The notes: generated by a model from the sequence alone, not told the origin. A stretch of DNA of 9,718 bases from Brevundimonas sp. (GCF_031082345.1 NZ_JAVHLH010000089.1:1-9718); one strand, 5' to 3'. Counted from the stretch's first letter, positions 1-7,108 are shown. Made by a program: numbers and translations.

Positions 1-1
1 C

Positions 2-187
2 AACAGCTTTGTGACCAAGCTGGTCGATACGCTGGAATCGGGGATCGGCAACCTTGTCGACGCCGACCTGGCCAAGGAAAGCGCCCGCCTTCAGGCGCTG
101 CAGGTCCAGCAGCAGCTTGGCGCGCAGTCGCTGTCGATCGCCAACCAGGCTCCGCAGATCATCCTGTCGCTGTTCCGGGGCGGCTAG
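2..187 (+). CDS. Flagellin, C-terminal end only (partial)
   Basis: The reading frame is open from the left edge to TAG at 185-187 and gives the last 61 residues of a flagellin, the filament subunit exported by the flagellar type III system. The visible part is the C-terminal D0/D1 helix: amphipathic, rich in Gln, Leu, Ala and Ser. The stretch [20 protein letters not shown], the following [20 protein letters not shown] and the short end RGG match the conserved C terminus that pairs with the N-terminal helix inside the filament core. The form ending in SLF plus two or three residues is typical of alphaproteobacterial flagellins, including the Caulobacter Flj proteins. The gene lies upstream of a FlaEY-like gene on the same strand, as expected in a Caulobacter-type flagellin cluster. 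Which flagellin paralogue this is cannot be decided from the C terminus, so no symbol is given. Confidence 0.92.
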   Translation, partial: NSFVTKLVDTLESGIGNLVDADLAKESARLQALQVQQQLGAQSLSIANQAPQIILSLFRGG

Positions 188-190
188 ACC

Positions 191-310
191 TCAGATACGC
201 CCGGCTCCGGAGCGGCCGATGCAGACGGGGGCGGGCCGCCGCCGCTGGGCGCGATGGCCAAATCCGTACAGGGCGAGGAGCGATCTCAGGGCTTCGACGA
301 AGGCAGACAT
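191..310 (-). CDS. Possible small ORF (39 aa), antisense between flagellin and flaEY
   Basis: An ATG at 310 (minus strand) opens a 39-codon frame ending in TGA at 191. It starts MSAFVEALRSLLALYGFGHR and continues into an Arg/Pro-rich tail. An AGGAG sequence lies nine bases before the ATG on the minus strand, a usable ribosome binding site. Third codon positions are mostly G or C, as in the neighbours, although slightly less so. The predicted peptide has a short hydrophobic or amphipathic N-terminal helix and a basic tail. I recognise no family. It converges on the flagellin, with three bases between the two stops, and diverges from flaEY. A GC-rich intergenic region can give such a frame by chance, so this is only a candidate. 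Confidence 0.3.
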   Translation of the reverse strand: MSAFVEALRSLLALYGFGHRAQRRRPAPVCIGRSGAGRI

Positions 311-403
311 GACGCACGTCTCCTGCTTCAACGGCGACGACTCAACAATCGCCGCCTTCCATTGTTCCCTGAGTCGCGTTCGGAGTCGCTCCGCGAGCGG
401 ACG

Positions 404-418
404 TTAAGACCTCTTTAC
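404..418 (+). promoter_or_regulatory. Candidate CtrA-like box upstream of flaEY
   Basis: TTAA, seven bases, then TTAC. This matches the Caulobacterales CtrA recognition pattern TTAA-N7-TTAA in seven of eight positions. It lies about 36 bases before the flaEY start codon, where a transcription factor could contact a promoter. CtrA controls flagellar genes in Caulobacter, so the context fits, but short AT motifs also occur by chance. I found no sigma-54 -24/-12 pair (TGGCAC-N5-TTGC) in the same gap, although several late Caulobacter flagellar genes use sigma-54. Confidence 0.35.
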
Positions 419-453
419 GCCCGTCCCGTCACACTGAGGATCGGGAGCGCGGT

Positions 454-3210
454 GTGATCTACAACAGCTATCTTCTGGGATTGTTCGGCGGCACGGCCCA
501 AACGGGGCTGGACACGACGACGGCCGCCTCCTTGAGGCAGGCCGCCCGCAAACAGCCGACGCCGCCATGGTCCACCAGCGTCGAGCCGCCAAAGGCGGAC
601 GCCCTCGTTCGCGCGGCCCTCGGCGGCCGCAAATTCATCAACGAGAACGCCGCCCAGCTGGACATCAAGGGGGCGTCCGCGGACTACCGGAAGCTCTTCG
701 CTCTCTACCAGGGGCTCGACACGCTCAACGCCCTCGTCAACCGGTCCGTGACCAAGGGGGTCGGCGCTCTTGAGCTGACCCAGCTGGACAAACGCTTTTC
801 CTCGGGTCTGGCCGAGATTGGGTCTTGGCTGTCCGCCTCCCAGTTCGACGCCGTCCGCATGGTGCAGGGCACGTCGAAGACGACGAGCAAGACCACGGCG
901 GCCGTGCCCCGCGACAGCGCCAATTCCATCACCGGCCCGATCCACGAAGGGTCGGTCGATACGCCGGTGGCCGCCTTCCAGGGCGACACCCGGTTCAACA
1001 TCACCATCAAGGTGCCGATCGGGATCGCCGACTCCCAGACGACAGCGGTGCCGATCGATCTCGCCGACATGGGGGCGGCGCCCCGCACGTTCGACAACGT
1101 CCTCGACCATATCAACGCCAAGCTGGAGGCGGCTGGCTTCCAGACCCGAATCGGTCGCGAGCAGATCAAGGCCGAGCCGAGGGTCATTCAGGTGAACGGC
1201 AAGGCGGTGACGCTGCCGGGCGGCCCCGACAAATGGGCCTTGGCCATCCGCGGCACATCGACGGAAACGGTCGGCTTCACGGCCGCGGACACATCCGACG
1301 CCGTCTATGTCGTTCAGTCGGCCGGGTCGGCCGGCGCGGCGCAGCTGTTGAAGTTCCAGAGCGACGGCGGGACGGCGGCCCAGCCTACGGGCGGCGGCGT
1401 CGGAGAAACCCATTGGGTCGCAGGCCGCCTGTCCCAGGACGCCTTGCCGGCCGGAGTCGAGAACGTCCGCGCCAGCGCTGTGGGCCCGGACGGGTCATTG
1501 TGGATCGTGGCGGACGTCACGGCGGGGCCCGACACCCAGCCGATCAAGGGCGTTCGGGACGTGGTCCTGATGAAGTACGATACGGCGGGGCGTCTGGTGG
1601 CGACCCGCACGCTCGGCGCGGCGTCCACGGCCAGCGGCTACGCCATCGCCGTCGACGCCAATGGCGACGTCGCGGTGGCCGGGTCGGTCACCGGCGCGCT
1701 CAACACCAAGGCCACGGACGCGGGAAAGACGGGGGATGTCGCGGATGTCGCCGACAGCTTCGTCACCGTTTTCGACAAGGACGGCCAAGAACTGTGGGCG
1801 CAACGGCGCGGGGCGCGCGCCGCGGACGAGGCGACTTCCGTCAGTTTCGGGGCCGATGGAGTCGTCTATATCGGCGGCCGAGCCAAATCGGCGCTGACGG
1901 GCGCCGCCGCCGTCGGAGGCTGGGACGGCTATGTGCAGGCGTTCAAGGCCGGGGAGCCCTATCCCACCGCCGGCATCGTCGTCGCTGCGACCGCCACGAC
2001 CCAGTTCGGCACAGGCAGTGACGACAGCGTCGACGCCATGACGATCGACGGCTCGAACCTCTACACGGCGGGCGTAGAAAACGGACAGGCCGTCATACGC
2101 CATTTCACCCTCGACGCGGGAGGCGTGCCCACCCTCGCGTCGACCCGCGATCTCGGACCGATCAGCGGCGAGATCGGCGGCGTCGCCGTCTCTGGCGGCC
2201 AGGTCATCGTGACCGGCACGAGCCGGGACAGCGGCATCACCGCGGGAACCGTGACCACGGCCCACTCGGGCGGAAAGGACGTCTTCGTCGCCACCCTCTC
2301 AGGGGACCTGAGCGTATCGGCCGGTGACCGGATGACGTGGTACGGCGGGGCGGGCGACGACAACGCCGCGGACGTGAAGGTCCACAACGGCAAGGTCTGG
2401 ATCACGGGCGTCGCCGACCGCGACCCGGCCGCCGATGACGAGGATCCCACACAGGGCTATCTGGTGCGGCTCGACCCCCTCAGCGGAGCGGTCGAATACG
2501 AGAAGACCTGGTCCGGCGACGGCAATCAGGCGCGCCCCCTGACTCTGGCCGTAGCCGCAGGAGGGGCCAGCGTGCTGGATCGGTTGGGCCTGCCCCAGGG
2601 CGAGATCGACCAGAGCGATTCGAAACGTCTGGTCGACGCGACCTCGCTGAGGGTCGGCGACCGGTTCTACATCAGTCCGGCCGACGGCGGCCGTTCGGTG
2701 TCGGTCACCATCGCCGCCAAGGACACCCTGGCCACCCTGGCGCGCAAGATCGAGATCGCGTCGAACGGCAAGCTCAAGGTCACCGTGGCCTCCGAAGGCA
2801 GTTCGGTCACCGGTACGGACGGCGAGATCACCACCACCACCGGCGGCTTTCAGCGCCTGTCGATCATGGCGCGCGACGGCAAGTCAGGCGCCGTGCTGAC
2901 CCCCGGCGAGACGGGGCGGGACGCCCTGGCGGGACTGGGTCTGTCGTCGGGCTTCATCGGCGCCTCGACCGGGGACGAGGTTCGCAAGACCTTCGGTCTG
3001 GATCTGCCGGGCACTCTCCGGCTGGCTGACGCGGCGGCCGCCAAGACCGCCGGCGAGCGCATCCAGGCCGCGATGAAGGCCGTCCGCGACGCCTATCGCT
3101 CGCTCGACCCCGCCAACAGTGCGTCCGCCGCGCCCAGAGGCCCCGTTCCGGCCTATCTGACCAATCAGCTGGCCAACTATCAGGCCGCGCTCGCGCGCCT
3201 GGGCGGCTAG
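454..3210 (+). CDS. flaEY: FlaEY-like flagellar regulatory/assembly protein
   Basis: A 918-residue protein next to a flagellin, matching the size and position of Caulobacter FlaEY, which is needed for normal flagellin production and filament assembly. The N terminus (1-150) is mostly helical. Residues about 180-235 and 730-830 resemble the flagellin hook-IN repeats of filament and cap proteins; the second has a VTIAAKDTLATLARKIEIAS segment followed by RLSIMARDGKSG and LAGLGLSSGF. In between, about residues 335-690, at least six beta-propeller-like repeats share an AxxxDxxGxxxVxG pattern (for example AIAVDANGDVAVAGSVTG). The C terminus ends in a helix, YLTNQLANYQAALARLGG. I find no cysteine in the whole protein, as in exported filament proteins. 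The start is GTG at 454: GGGAG at 443-447 sits six bases before it and there is no upstream ATG in frame. The FlaEY identity rests on recognition of architecture and context, not on an alignment. Confidence 0.72.
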   Translation: MIYNSYLLGLFGGTAQTGLDTTTAASLRQAARKQPTPPWSTSVEPPKADALVRAALGGRKFINENAAQLDIKGASADYRKLFALYQGLDTLNALVNRSVTKGVGALELTQLDKRFSSGLAEIGSWLSASQFDAVRMVQGTSKTTSKTTAAVPRDSANSITGPIHEGSVDTPVAAFQGDTRFNITIKVPIGIADSQTTAVPIDLADMGAAPRTFDNVLDHINAKLEAAGFQTRIGREQIKAEPRVIQVNGKAVTLPGGPDKWALAIRGTSTETVGFTAADTSDAVYVVQSAGSAGAAQLLKFQSDGGTAAQPTGGGVGETHWVAGRLSQDALPAGVENVRASAVGPDGSLWIVADVTAGPDTQPIKGVRDVVLMKYDTAGRLVATRTLGAASTASGYAIAVDANGDVAVAGSVTGALNTKATDAGKTGDVADVADSFVTVFDKDGQELWAQRRGARAADEATSVSFGADGVVYIGGRAKSALTGAAAVGGWDGYVQAFKAGEPYPTAGIVVAATATTQFGTGSDDSVDAMTIDGSNLYTAGVENGQAVIRHFTLDAGGVPTLASTRDLGPISGEIGGVAVSGGQVIVTGTSRDSGITAGTVTTAHSGGKDVFVATLSGDLSVSAGDRMTWYGGAGDDNAADVKVHNGKVWITGVADRDPAADDEDPTQGYLVRLDPLSGAVEYEKTWSGDGNQARPLTLAVAAGGASVLDRLGLPQGEIDQSDSKRLVDATSLRVGDRFYISPADGGRSVSVTIAAKDTLATLARKIEIASNGKLKVTVASEGSSVTGTDGEITTTTGGFQRLSIMARDGKSGAVLTPGETGRDALAGLGLSSGFIGASTGDEVRKTFGLDLPGTLRLADAAAAKTAGERIQAAMKAVRDAYRSLDPANSASAAPRGPVPAYLTNQLANYQAALARLGG

Positions 3211-3286
3211 GCCGATCGAGGACGAAGGCCGTTGACGGGGCATGGCCCGGCGGGGTTATTGGACTCCCCAGCCGCGCGAGCCTTTC

Positions 3287-3952
3287 ATGCCCCAGGACAA
3301 CCGCATCCTTTTCGCCATCGGAGCCGGCCTTGCGGTTGTGGCCGCCGTGGTCGTCGCGCTGATCTTCTCGGCCGGACGCGACCGCGATTCCGCCCCGCCG
3401 CCGGCGGCGCAGGGTGGATTGACGGTCGATGTCGCCGATGCGCCGGAGCTGAACACGACCCGCGCCCTGCGCTGCTACGTCGACGGGCAGTTCGCCGGCA
3501 TGGCGACGCTGGCGGATTGCGCCCGGCGCAACGGCGTGGCCACGGATGCTCTCGATGTGGGCGTTGACGAGACCGGGGCGCTGGTGGCCCTTCCGGCCGC
3601 GCCGGTGATCGAACCGCCGATCGAAATGGCCGCCACCGACCCGCAACCGTCCCCGGCGACGCCTGATCCCGATCGACCCGACCAGTCCCAGGTCCAGGCC
3701 GCCGCGGGCCCCCAGTGCCTCCGTCACACCGGCTCCGACTGGCGTGTCGTGTCCTCGAACACGAGCCTGAACGCCTGCGTGCAGGCGCTCTACGCCGGCA
3801 CGTGCGTCCGGCCCGGCGACGCGCTTTACGGCCGCTGGGGCAATACGACCCTCCGGCTGGTCCCGCGCCGCGTCGAACAGTCGGCCGACAACAACCGCTT
3901 CCGCACCCTGGTCGAACAGGACCGCAGCTGCCAGTTCCCGGACCTTCGTTGA
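3287..3952 (+). CDS. Single-pass membrane protein with six cysteines, unknown function
   Basis: A 221-residue protein. After a polar start (MPQDNR), residues 8-28 form one strongly hydrophobic segment (ILFAIGAGLAVVAAVVVALI), followed by RDRD, suggesting an uncleaved signal anchor. The rest would be periplasmic: a first small domain with C63 and C78 (RCYVDGQFAGMATLADCARR), a Pro/Asp-rich linker at about 104-135, and a second domain with C144, C164, C173 and C215. Six cysteines outside the membrane suggest disulfides. I recognise no family. The start is uncertain: an in-frame ATG at 3242 would add 15 residues (MARRGYWTPQPREPF). I prefer 3287 because it puts the membrane segment near the N terminus and has a GAG six bases upstream; neither start has a strong Shine-Dalgarno. 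Its TGA overlaps the ATG of the next gene (TGATG), so the two are translationally coupled and may act together at the envelope. Confidence 0.75.
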   Translation: MPQDNRILFAIGAGLAVVAAVVVALIFSAGRDRDSAPPPAAQGGLTVDVADAPELNTTRALRCYVDGQFAGMATLADCARRNGVATDALDVGVDETGALVALPAAPVIEPPIEMAATDPQPSPATPDPDRPDQSQVQAAAGPQCLRHTGSDWRVVSSNTSLNACVQALYAGTCVRPGDALYGRWGNTTLRLVPRRVEQSADNNRFRTLVEQDRSCQFPDLR

Positions 3953-4398
3953 TGACACGCCTGCCCATCTTGCTCACAGCCGGCGTCGGCGCCGCGGTTC
4001 TCACGGCCTGCGGCGGAGGCGTCGAAGCCCCGTTTGAACCGGGCGTCTGCTTTGCGGTGGAGGCCGGGGCCGAGGGCGAAGCGCCCGCCTTCAACAAGCT
4101 GGCCGAGGATCAGCCGCAGATCGAGCATTGCGCCGCGCGGCTGGAGGAGATGCGGCTGCGTTTCCTTCGCCAGGGCGGCAGCCGACAGGAGATCACCGGC
4201 GCCTACCAGGGCCAGTACATCTTCATCGACCGCGAGGGCGTGTGGATCGGCAAGTCGCTCGACGGCTCGCGCTTCATCCTCCTGGCCCGGACGGGGGACG
4301 GCCGCCTGGCGGTGCCCGGCGCGATCTCGAGGGACGAATTCGGCCGGCCGGTCGGCGTGGCGGCCCCGGTCGAACCGGCGCCGGCCGCGACGCAATAG
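3952..4398 (+). CDS. Small predicted lipoprotein, unknown function
   Basis: A 148-residue protein starting at an ATG that overlaps the stop of the previous gene by one base. Residues 1-20 are a lipoprotein signal peptide: R3, a hydrophobic stretch, and a lipobox LTAC with Cys20 as the lipidation site. The following residues are Gly-Gly-Gly, with no Asp at +2, so outer-membrane sorting is likely. The mature part is short, with C33 and C60 as a possible disulfide, a charged helix at about 58-75 (ARLEEMRLRFLR), and a small beta-rich segment YQGQYIFIDREGVWIGKSLD at about 85-104. The end is Pro/Ala-rich. I do not recognise the family. The frame is open well upstream of 3952, but the signal peptide and coupled start make 3952 the convincing start. 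It shares an operon with the six-cysteine membrane protein. Maturation would need LspA, which is also encoded in this window. Confidence 0.8.
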   Translation: MTRLPILLTAGVGAAVLTACGGGVEAPFEPGVCFAVEAGAEGEAPAFNKLAEDQPQIEHCAARLEEMRLRFLRQGGSRQEITGAYQGQYIFIDREGVWIGKSLDGSRFILLARTGDGRLAVPGAISRDEFGRPVGVAAPVEPAPAATQ

Positions 4399-4399
4399 C

Positions 4400-4414
4400 G
4401 AACAAAACTGGAAC
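4400..4414 (-). promoter_or_regulatory. LexA (SOS) box upstream of ssb
   Basis: The plus strand reads GAAC, seven bases, GAAC; the minus strand therefore reads GTTC-N7-GTTC. This is an exact match to the alphaproteobacterial LexA operator, a direct repeat that differs from the palindromic CTGT-N8-ACAG box of E. coli. It begins two bases after the stop of the lipoprotein gene and ends 83 bases before the ssb start, overlapping the -35 position of the likely ssb promoter. LexA bound here would block RNA polymerase until RecA-driven LexA cleavage. Confidence 0.82.
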
Positions 4415-4437
4415 ATCGGCTCGCAATCAGCTAGATT
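4409..4437 (+). promoter_or_regulatory. Probable ssb promoter (Caulobacter-type housekeeping)
   Basis: GCTAGATT at 4430-4437 matches the Caulobacter housekeeping -10 consensus GCTANAWC in seven of eight positions. Fourteen bases upstream, TGGAACA (4409-4415) is a weak match to the -35 TTGACGS and lies within or next to the right half of the LexA box. A start near 4445 would give a leader of about 50 bases before ssb. The overlap between operator and promoter makes both calls more credible, but the -35 is poor. Confidence 0.55.
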
Positions 4438-4497
4438 GGGGCGACGATATCAACCGGCCGGCGTCAAGCACTCCCGGCCCAAAAAAAGGATTCGATG

Positions 4498-4974
4498 ATG
4501 GCGGGCAGCGTCAACAAGGTCATTCTGGTCGGCAATCTGGGCAAGGATCCGGAGATCCGCACGCTCCCCTCCGGCGAACGGGTCGCCAACCTGTCGCTCG
4601 CGACGTCGGAGCAGTGGCGCGACAAGGCCACGGGAGAGCGCAAGGAGAAGACCGAGTGGCACCGCGTGGTCATCTTCAACGAGAACATCGTCAAGGTGGC
4701 CGAGAACTACCTCAAGAAGGGTTCGACCGTTTACGTCGAAGGCTCGCTGCAGACCCGCAAATACGAGCAGAACGGGGTCGAAAAATACTCGACCGAGATC
4801 GTGCTGCAGAAATTCCGCGGCGAGCTGACCATGCTGGGCGGCCGCGCCGACAGCGGCGGCGGGGCCTCGCGCGGTGGTGACGACGACTATTCGTCCGGCT
4901 TCTCGACCGGCGGCGCCAACAAGCCCAGCGGTCCCAAGGAAAGCTACGACCTGAACGACGACATTCCGTTCTAG
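4498..4974 (+). CDS. ssb: Single-stranded DNA-binding protein
   Basis: A 158-residue SSB, which coats single-stranded DNA as a homotetramer during replication, recombination and repair. The OB fold covers about residues 4-112, beginning [20 protein letters not shown]. The DNA-stacking aromatics W40, W54 and F60 are at the positions known from E. coli SSB, with Tyr89 near the place of W88. A Gly/Ser/Asp-rich flexible linker (116-147) leads to the acidic tip ending DDIPF, which binds partner proteins. The linker is short compared with E. coli. ATG occurs at 4495 and 4498; I chose 4498 because AAGGA at 4486-4490 is seven bases before it, against four for 4495. The gene has its own promoter and a LexA box upstream, indicating induction by DNA damage. 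No partner gene such as uvrA is adjacent in this window. Confidence 0.97.
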   Translation: MAGSVNKVILVGNLGKDPEIRTLPSGERVANLSLATSEQWRDKATGERKEKTEWHRVVIFNENIVKVAENYLKKGSTVYVEGSLQTRKYEQNGVEKYSTEIVLQKFRGELTMLGGRADSGGGASRGGDDDYSSGFSTGGANKPSGPKESYDLNDDIPF

Positions 4975-5060
4975 GCGCGGCGACGCCGGCGGCGGTCATC
5001 GAAACGGTCGGTTACCGGCTTTGACGGGCGGATCTGCACGGCGCGTGGCATAGGCGTCGT

Positions 5061-5966
5061 GTGATCACCCCAGACAAGCCGCACAGCCCGCTCTCCCTCG
5101 TCGAGATCGCCGCAATCCTTGCGGTGGTGGTGATCTGGGGCGTCAACAACGCCGCGGCCAAGCTGGCCACCGAGACCCTGCCGCCGCTGCTGGTCGGGGC
5201 GATGCGCTTCGGCCTCGCGGCGGCCTGCCTGATCCCGTTCGTGCGGCCGCCGTTCCCCAACTGGAAGAGCCTGCTGATCATCGTCGGCGTGGGCGGGCCC
5301 ATCCATTACGGGCTGATCTATCTCGCCTTCTGGCTGGCCCAGGACGTCAGCCCGGTCTCGGTCGCCGCGCAGCTATGGGTGCCGTTCACCGCCCTGTTCG
5401 CCTTCCTGCTGCTGCGCGAGCGGCTGTCGCGGCCGGCCCTGATCGGCATGGGGATCGCCTTCGCGGGGGTCGCCTGGATGACGCTGGATCCGCACGCCAT
5501 CGCGGACTGGAAGGCCATTCTGGTCGGCATCGCCGCCAGCGCCGCCTGGGCGATGACGACCGTGATCGCCCGGCGGACGACATCCATCCCGCCTCTGAAG
5601 ATGCAGGGCCTGCTGGCGCTCGTGGCCCTGCCCACCCTGGCCTTCGGCTCGGCCGTCTTTGAAGAGGGTCAGATGCAGGCGATCCGGGACGCGGACGCCC
5701 TGGTCTGGGCGTGCGTCATCTGGGCGGGGCTGGTGTCGTCGGTGATGGCCACCACCCTGGTCTTCTGGCTGGTCCAGAAGCGCGAGGCGGGGCGGGTCAC
5801 GCCCTATCTGCTGGCCACGCCTGTGGTGTCGATCCTGATCGGCTGGCTGTTCATGGGCGACGTGTTGACGCCGCAGATTCTCACCGGCGCGGCGTTGACC
5901 ATCGGCGGCGTGGCCGTCGTGGCCCTGGCGGAACGTGGGCTAAGGGCCGGGGCGGCGAAGGCCTGA
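5061..5966 (+). CDS. EamA/DMT-family membrane transporter
   Basis: A 301-residue inner-membrane protein of the drug/metabolite transporter superfamily with the usual ten hydrophobic helices, in two homologous EamA halves of five (about residues 14-140 and 150-292). Typical features are the first-helix motif VVVIWGVNNAAAKLA, the helix-3 start GAMRFGLAAACLIPF, the LWVPFTALFAFLLLRERLSR segment closing the first half, and the matching PYLLATPVVSILIGWLFMGD in the second half. Family members export amino acids, other metabolites or drugs; the substrate cannot be read from this sequence. The start is GTG at 5061 with only a weak TAGG six bases upstream. TTGACGG at 5021-5027 matches the Caulobacter -35 consensus, but no convincing -10 follows at the right distance. 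The 86-bp gap after ssb makes an independent promoter plausible. It converges on the bamF-like gene, with 11 bases between the stops. Confidence 0.9.
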   Translation: MITPDKPHSPLSLVEIAAILAVVVIWGVNNAAAKLATETLPPLLVGAMRFGLAAACLIPFVRPPFPNWKSLLIIVGVGGPIHYGLIYLAFWLAQDVSPVSVAAQLWVPFTALFAFLLLRERLSRPALIGMGIAFAGVAWMTLDPHAIADWKAILVGIAASAAWAMTTVIARRTTSIPPLKMQGLLALVALPTLAFGSAVFEEGQMQAIRDADALVWACVIWAGLVSSVMATTLVFWLVQKREAGRVTPYLLATPVVSILIGWLFMGDVLTPQILTGAALTIGGVAVVALAERGLRAGAAKA

Positions 5967-5977
5967 CCCCGGTAGTC

Positions 5978-6541
5978 CTAAAGGCCGGGCAGCTTGAAGC
6001 CGGTGTCACGACGCGGCGCGATGACAATGCCGGCCTGGCCGCCGGTCAGGGCCTGCAGCCGGGCGTACTCGCTGGCGGCGTCGATGGTGACGGCGCCTTC
6101 GGCGGTCTGGCTGGTCGTGGGCGCCTGGGAGGCGGCGTCGTCGCGGCGCCAGAACAGGATGCGGTTGGCCCAGCCCTCTTCCTTGTGGGCCAGATCGCCG
6201 AACTCGTCGTCGATGACATAGCGGGCGAGGGGGTCGGCGCGGTCGCCGCCGGCCTGGGCGACCAGGACCTGCTCGCCCGGCGAACGGGTCACGGCCTGTC
6301 GCTGGCCCAGCAGAATCTGACGGGCGGCCGATTCCGGCGCCAGCTCCTGCGGACGCGGCTGGCCCGGCGACGGCGGGCGCAGGCCATACTCGGGCGGTAC
6401 GGTCAGCGGGGCGGTCGAAACGGTCAGGAACTCGTCCGGGGTCACCTTCGTCAGGCCGATGCTGTTGCGCAGCGAGTTGCACCCGCCCAGTACGAGGGCC
6501 GATGCGGCGAGGGTCAGGACGGCGGTGCGGGTAAGGCGCAT
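5978..6541 (-). CDS. bamF: DUF3035 lipoprotein, probable BamF
   Basis: A 187-residue lipoprotein. The signal peptide starts MRLTRTAVLTLAASALVLGG and ends at lipobox LGGC with Cys21; Asn22 follows, consistent with outer-membrane sorting. Just after it comes the segment expected for DUF3035: GLTKVTPDEFLTVSTAPL, then VPPEYGLRPPSPGQPRPQE (about 29-66). The middle and end are polar and probably partly disordered, with conserved-looking EEGWANRILFWRR near residues 120-135. From memory, DUF3035 proteins in Caulobacterales are described as BamF, an accessory lipoprotein of the outer-membrane beta-barrel assembly machine; I hold that link at moderate confidence. It follows lspA on the same strand after 60 bases, and LspA would cleave its signal peptide. 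A TTG at 6547 would add two residues; ATG at 6541 is preferred, with a weak CGAG upstream. Confidence 0.72.
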   Translation of the reverse strand: MRLTRTAVLTLAASALVLGGCNSLRNSIGLTKVTPDEFLTVSTAPLTVPPEYGLRPPSPGQPRPQELAPESAARQILLGQRQAVTRSPGEQVLVAQAGGDRADPLARYVIDDEFGDLAHKEEGWANRILFWRRDDAASQAPTTSQTAEGAVTIDAASEYARLQALTGGQAGIVIAPRRDTGFKLPGL

Positions 6542-6557
6542 GGTCAAACTCGGCTGG

Positions 6558-6575
6558 GCGCGCCTGAAGGCGCGC
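6558..6575 (-). repeat. GC hairpin between lspA and bamF-like gene
   Basis: GCGCGCC at 6558-6564 and GGCGCGC at 6569-6575 form a perfect seven-pair stem with a four-base loop. It sits in the 60-bp gap between the two genes. No T run follows on the minus strand, so it is not a classic terminator. It could be an mRNA processing or stability element, or a partial terminator that lowers downstream expression. Confidence 0.4.
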
Positions 6576-6601
6576 GCGTAAACCCTAGAGGAAGCGGCTG
6601 A

Positions 6602-7108
6602 TTACGACTTTTCGGCGGCCACGCCAACCTTGGCGGCCTTTTCGGACAGGACGCTGTCGAGGATGAGCAGGATCACGCCGACGGTGATGGCGCTGTCGGC
6701 GACGTTGAAAACCCACGGGAAGAAGCCCGTCCCCGAAAAATCAAGGAAGTCGACCACGAAGCCGAAGCGGATGCGGTCGATGACGTTGCCGATGGCCCCA
6801 CCCATGATCAGGCCGATGGCGCTGACCAGCATCCGACGGTCGGCCCTGAGCGCCCACCAGCCCAGAACCCCCGCCACCACGACGGAGAAGACGCTGAGCA
6901 TCCACCGCGCCGAGCCGTCGCCGAACAGGCCGAAGCTGACGCCGCGGTTTTCGACCCAGGTGAAGTTGAGTACGGGCGGCAGGATCGGGATCTGGCCGAC
7001 CATGCGCAGGTCCAGGCCCGAAATGATCCAGGCCTTGGTCAGCTGGTCGACGACGACGATGAGAATGGCGAAGCCGTAAGCGGCCAGGGCGATGCGTGGG
7101 ATTTTCAT
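6602..7108 (-). CDS. lspA: Lipoprotein signal peptidase II
   Basis: A 168-residue inner-membrane aspartyl protease that removes signal peptides from prolipoproteins after Lgt has attached diacylglycerol. Four hydrophobic helices are visible (about 8-28, 68-88, 94-112, 135-155). The family motifs are complete: DQLTK at 21-25, the VENRGVSFGLF segment at 52-62, GNVIDRIRFGFVVDFLDF at 107-124 with catalytic Asp120, and FNVADSAI at 134-141 with catalytic Asp138, equivalent to D124 and D143 of the Pseudomonas enzyme. Length is normal. No strong Shine-Dalgarno precedes the ATG at 7108. In many bacteria lspA follows ileS; here no ileS is seen and phoH lies upstream on the same strand after a 188-bp gap, so lspA probably has its own promoter. 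The downstream bamF-like lipoprotein is a likely substrate, as is the lipoprotein encoded at 3952-4398. Confidence 0.97.
   Translation of the reverse strand: MKIPRIALAAYGFAILIVVVDQLTKAWIISGLDLRMVGQIPILPPVLNFTWVENRGVSFGLFGDGSARWMLSVFSVVVAGVLGWWALRADRRMLVSAIGLIMGGAIGNVIDRIRFGFVVDFLDFSGTGFFPWVFNVADSAITVGVILLILDSVLSEKAAKVGVAAEKS

Noticed and set aside
364..381. Possible second LexA box, GTTC...GTTC before flaEY
   Set aside because: The two GTTC copies are separated by ten bases, not seven, so they do not fit the operator.
188..453. Sigma-54 promoter for flaEY
   Set aside because: I found no TGGC/TTGC pair with -24/-12 spacing on either strand in the gap.
825..2021. Long alternative-frame ORF (398 codons) inside flaEY
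   Set aside because: This is a high-GC shadow: Arg/Gly/Pro-rich translation, no ribosome binding site and no recognisable domain, fully covered by flaEY.
2954..3958. Long antisense ORF over the end of flaEY and the six-cysteine gene
   Set aside because: Composition is Arg/Gly/Pro-rich and low in lysine, typical of a complementary frame of GC-rich genes; it conflicts with two better-supported plus-strand genes.
5711..6601. Plus-strand ORF across the end of the transporter and antisense to the bamF-like gene
   Set aside because: It is a shadow of the minus-strand lipoprotein, which has a clear signal peptide and family motif; there is no ribosome binding site.
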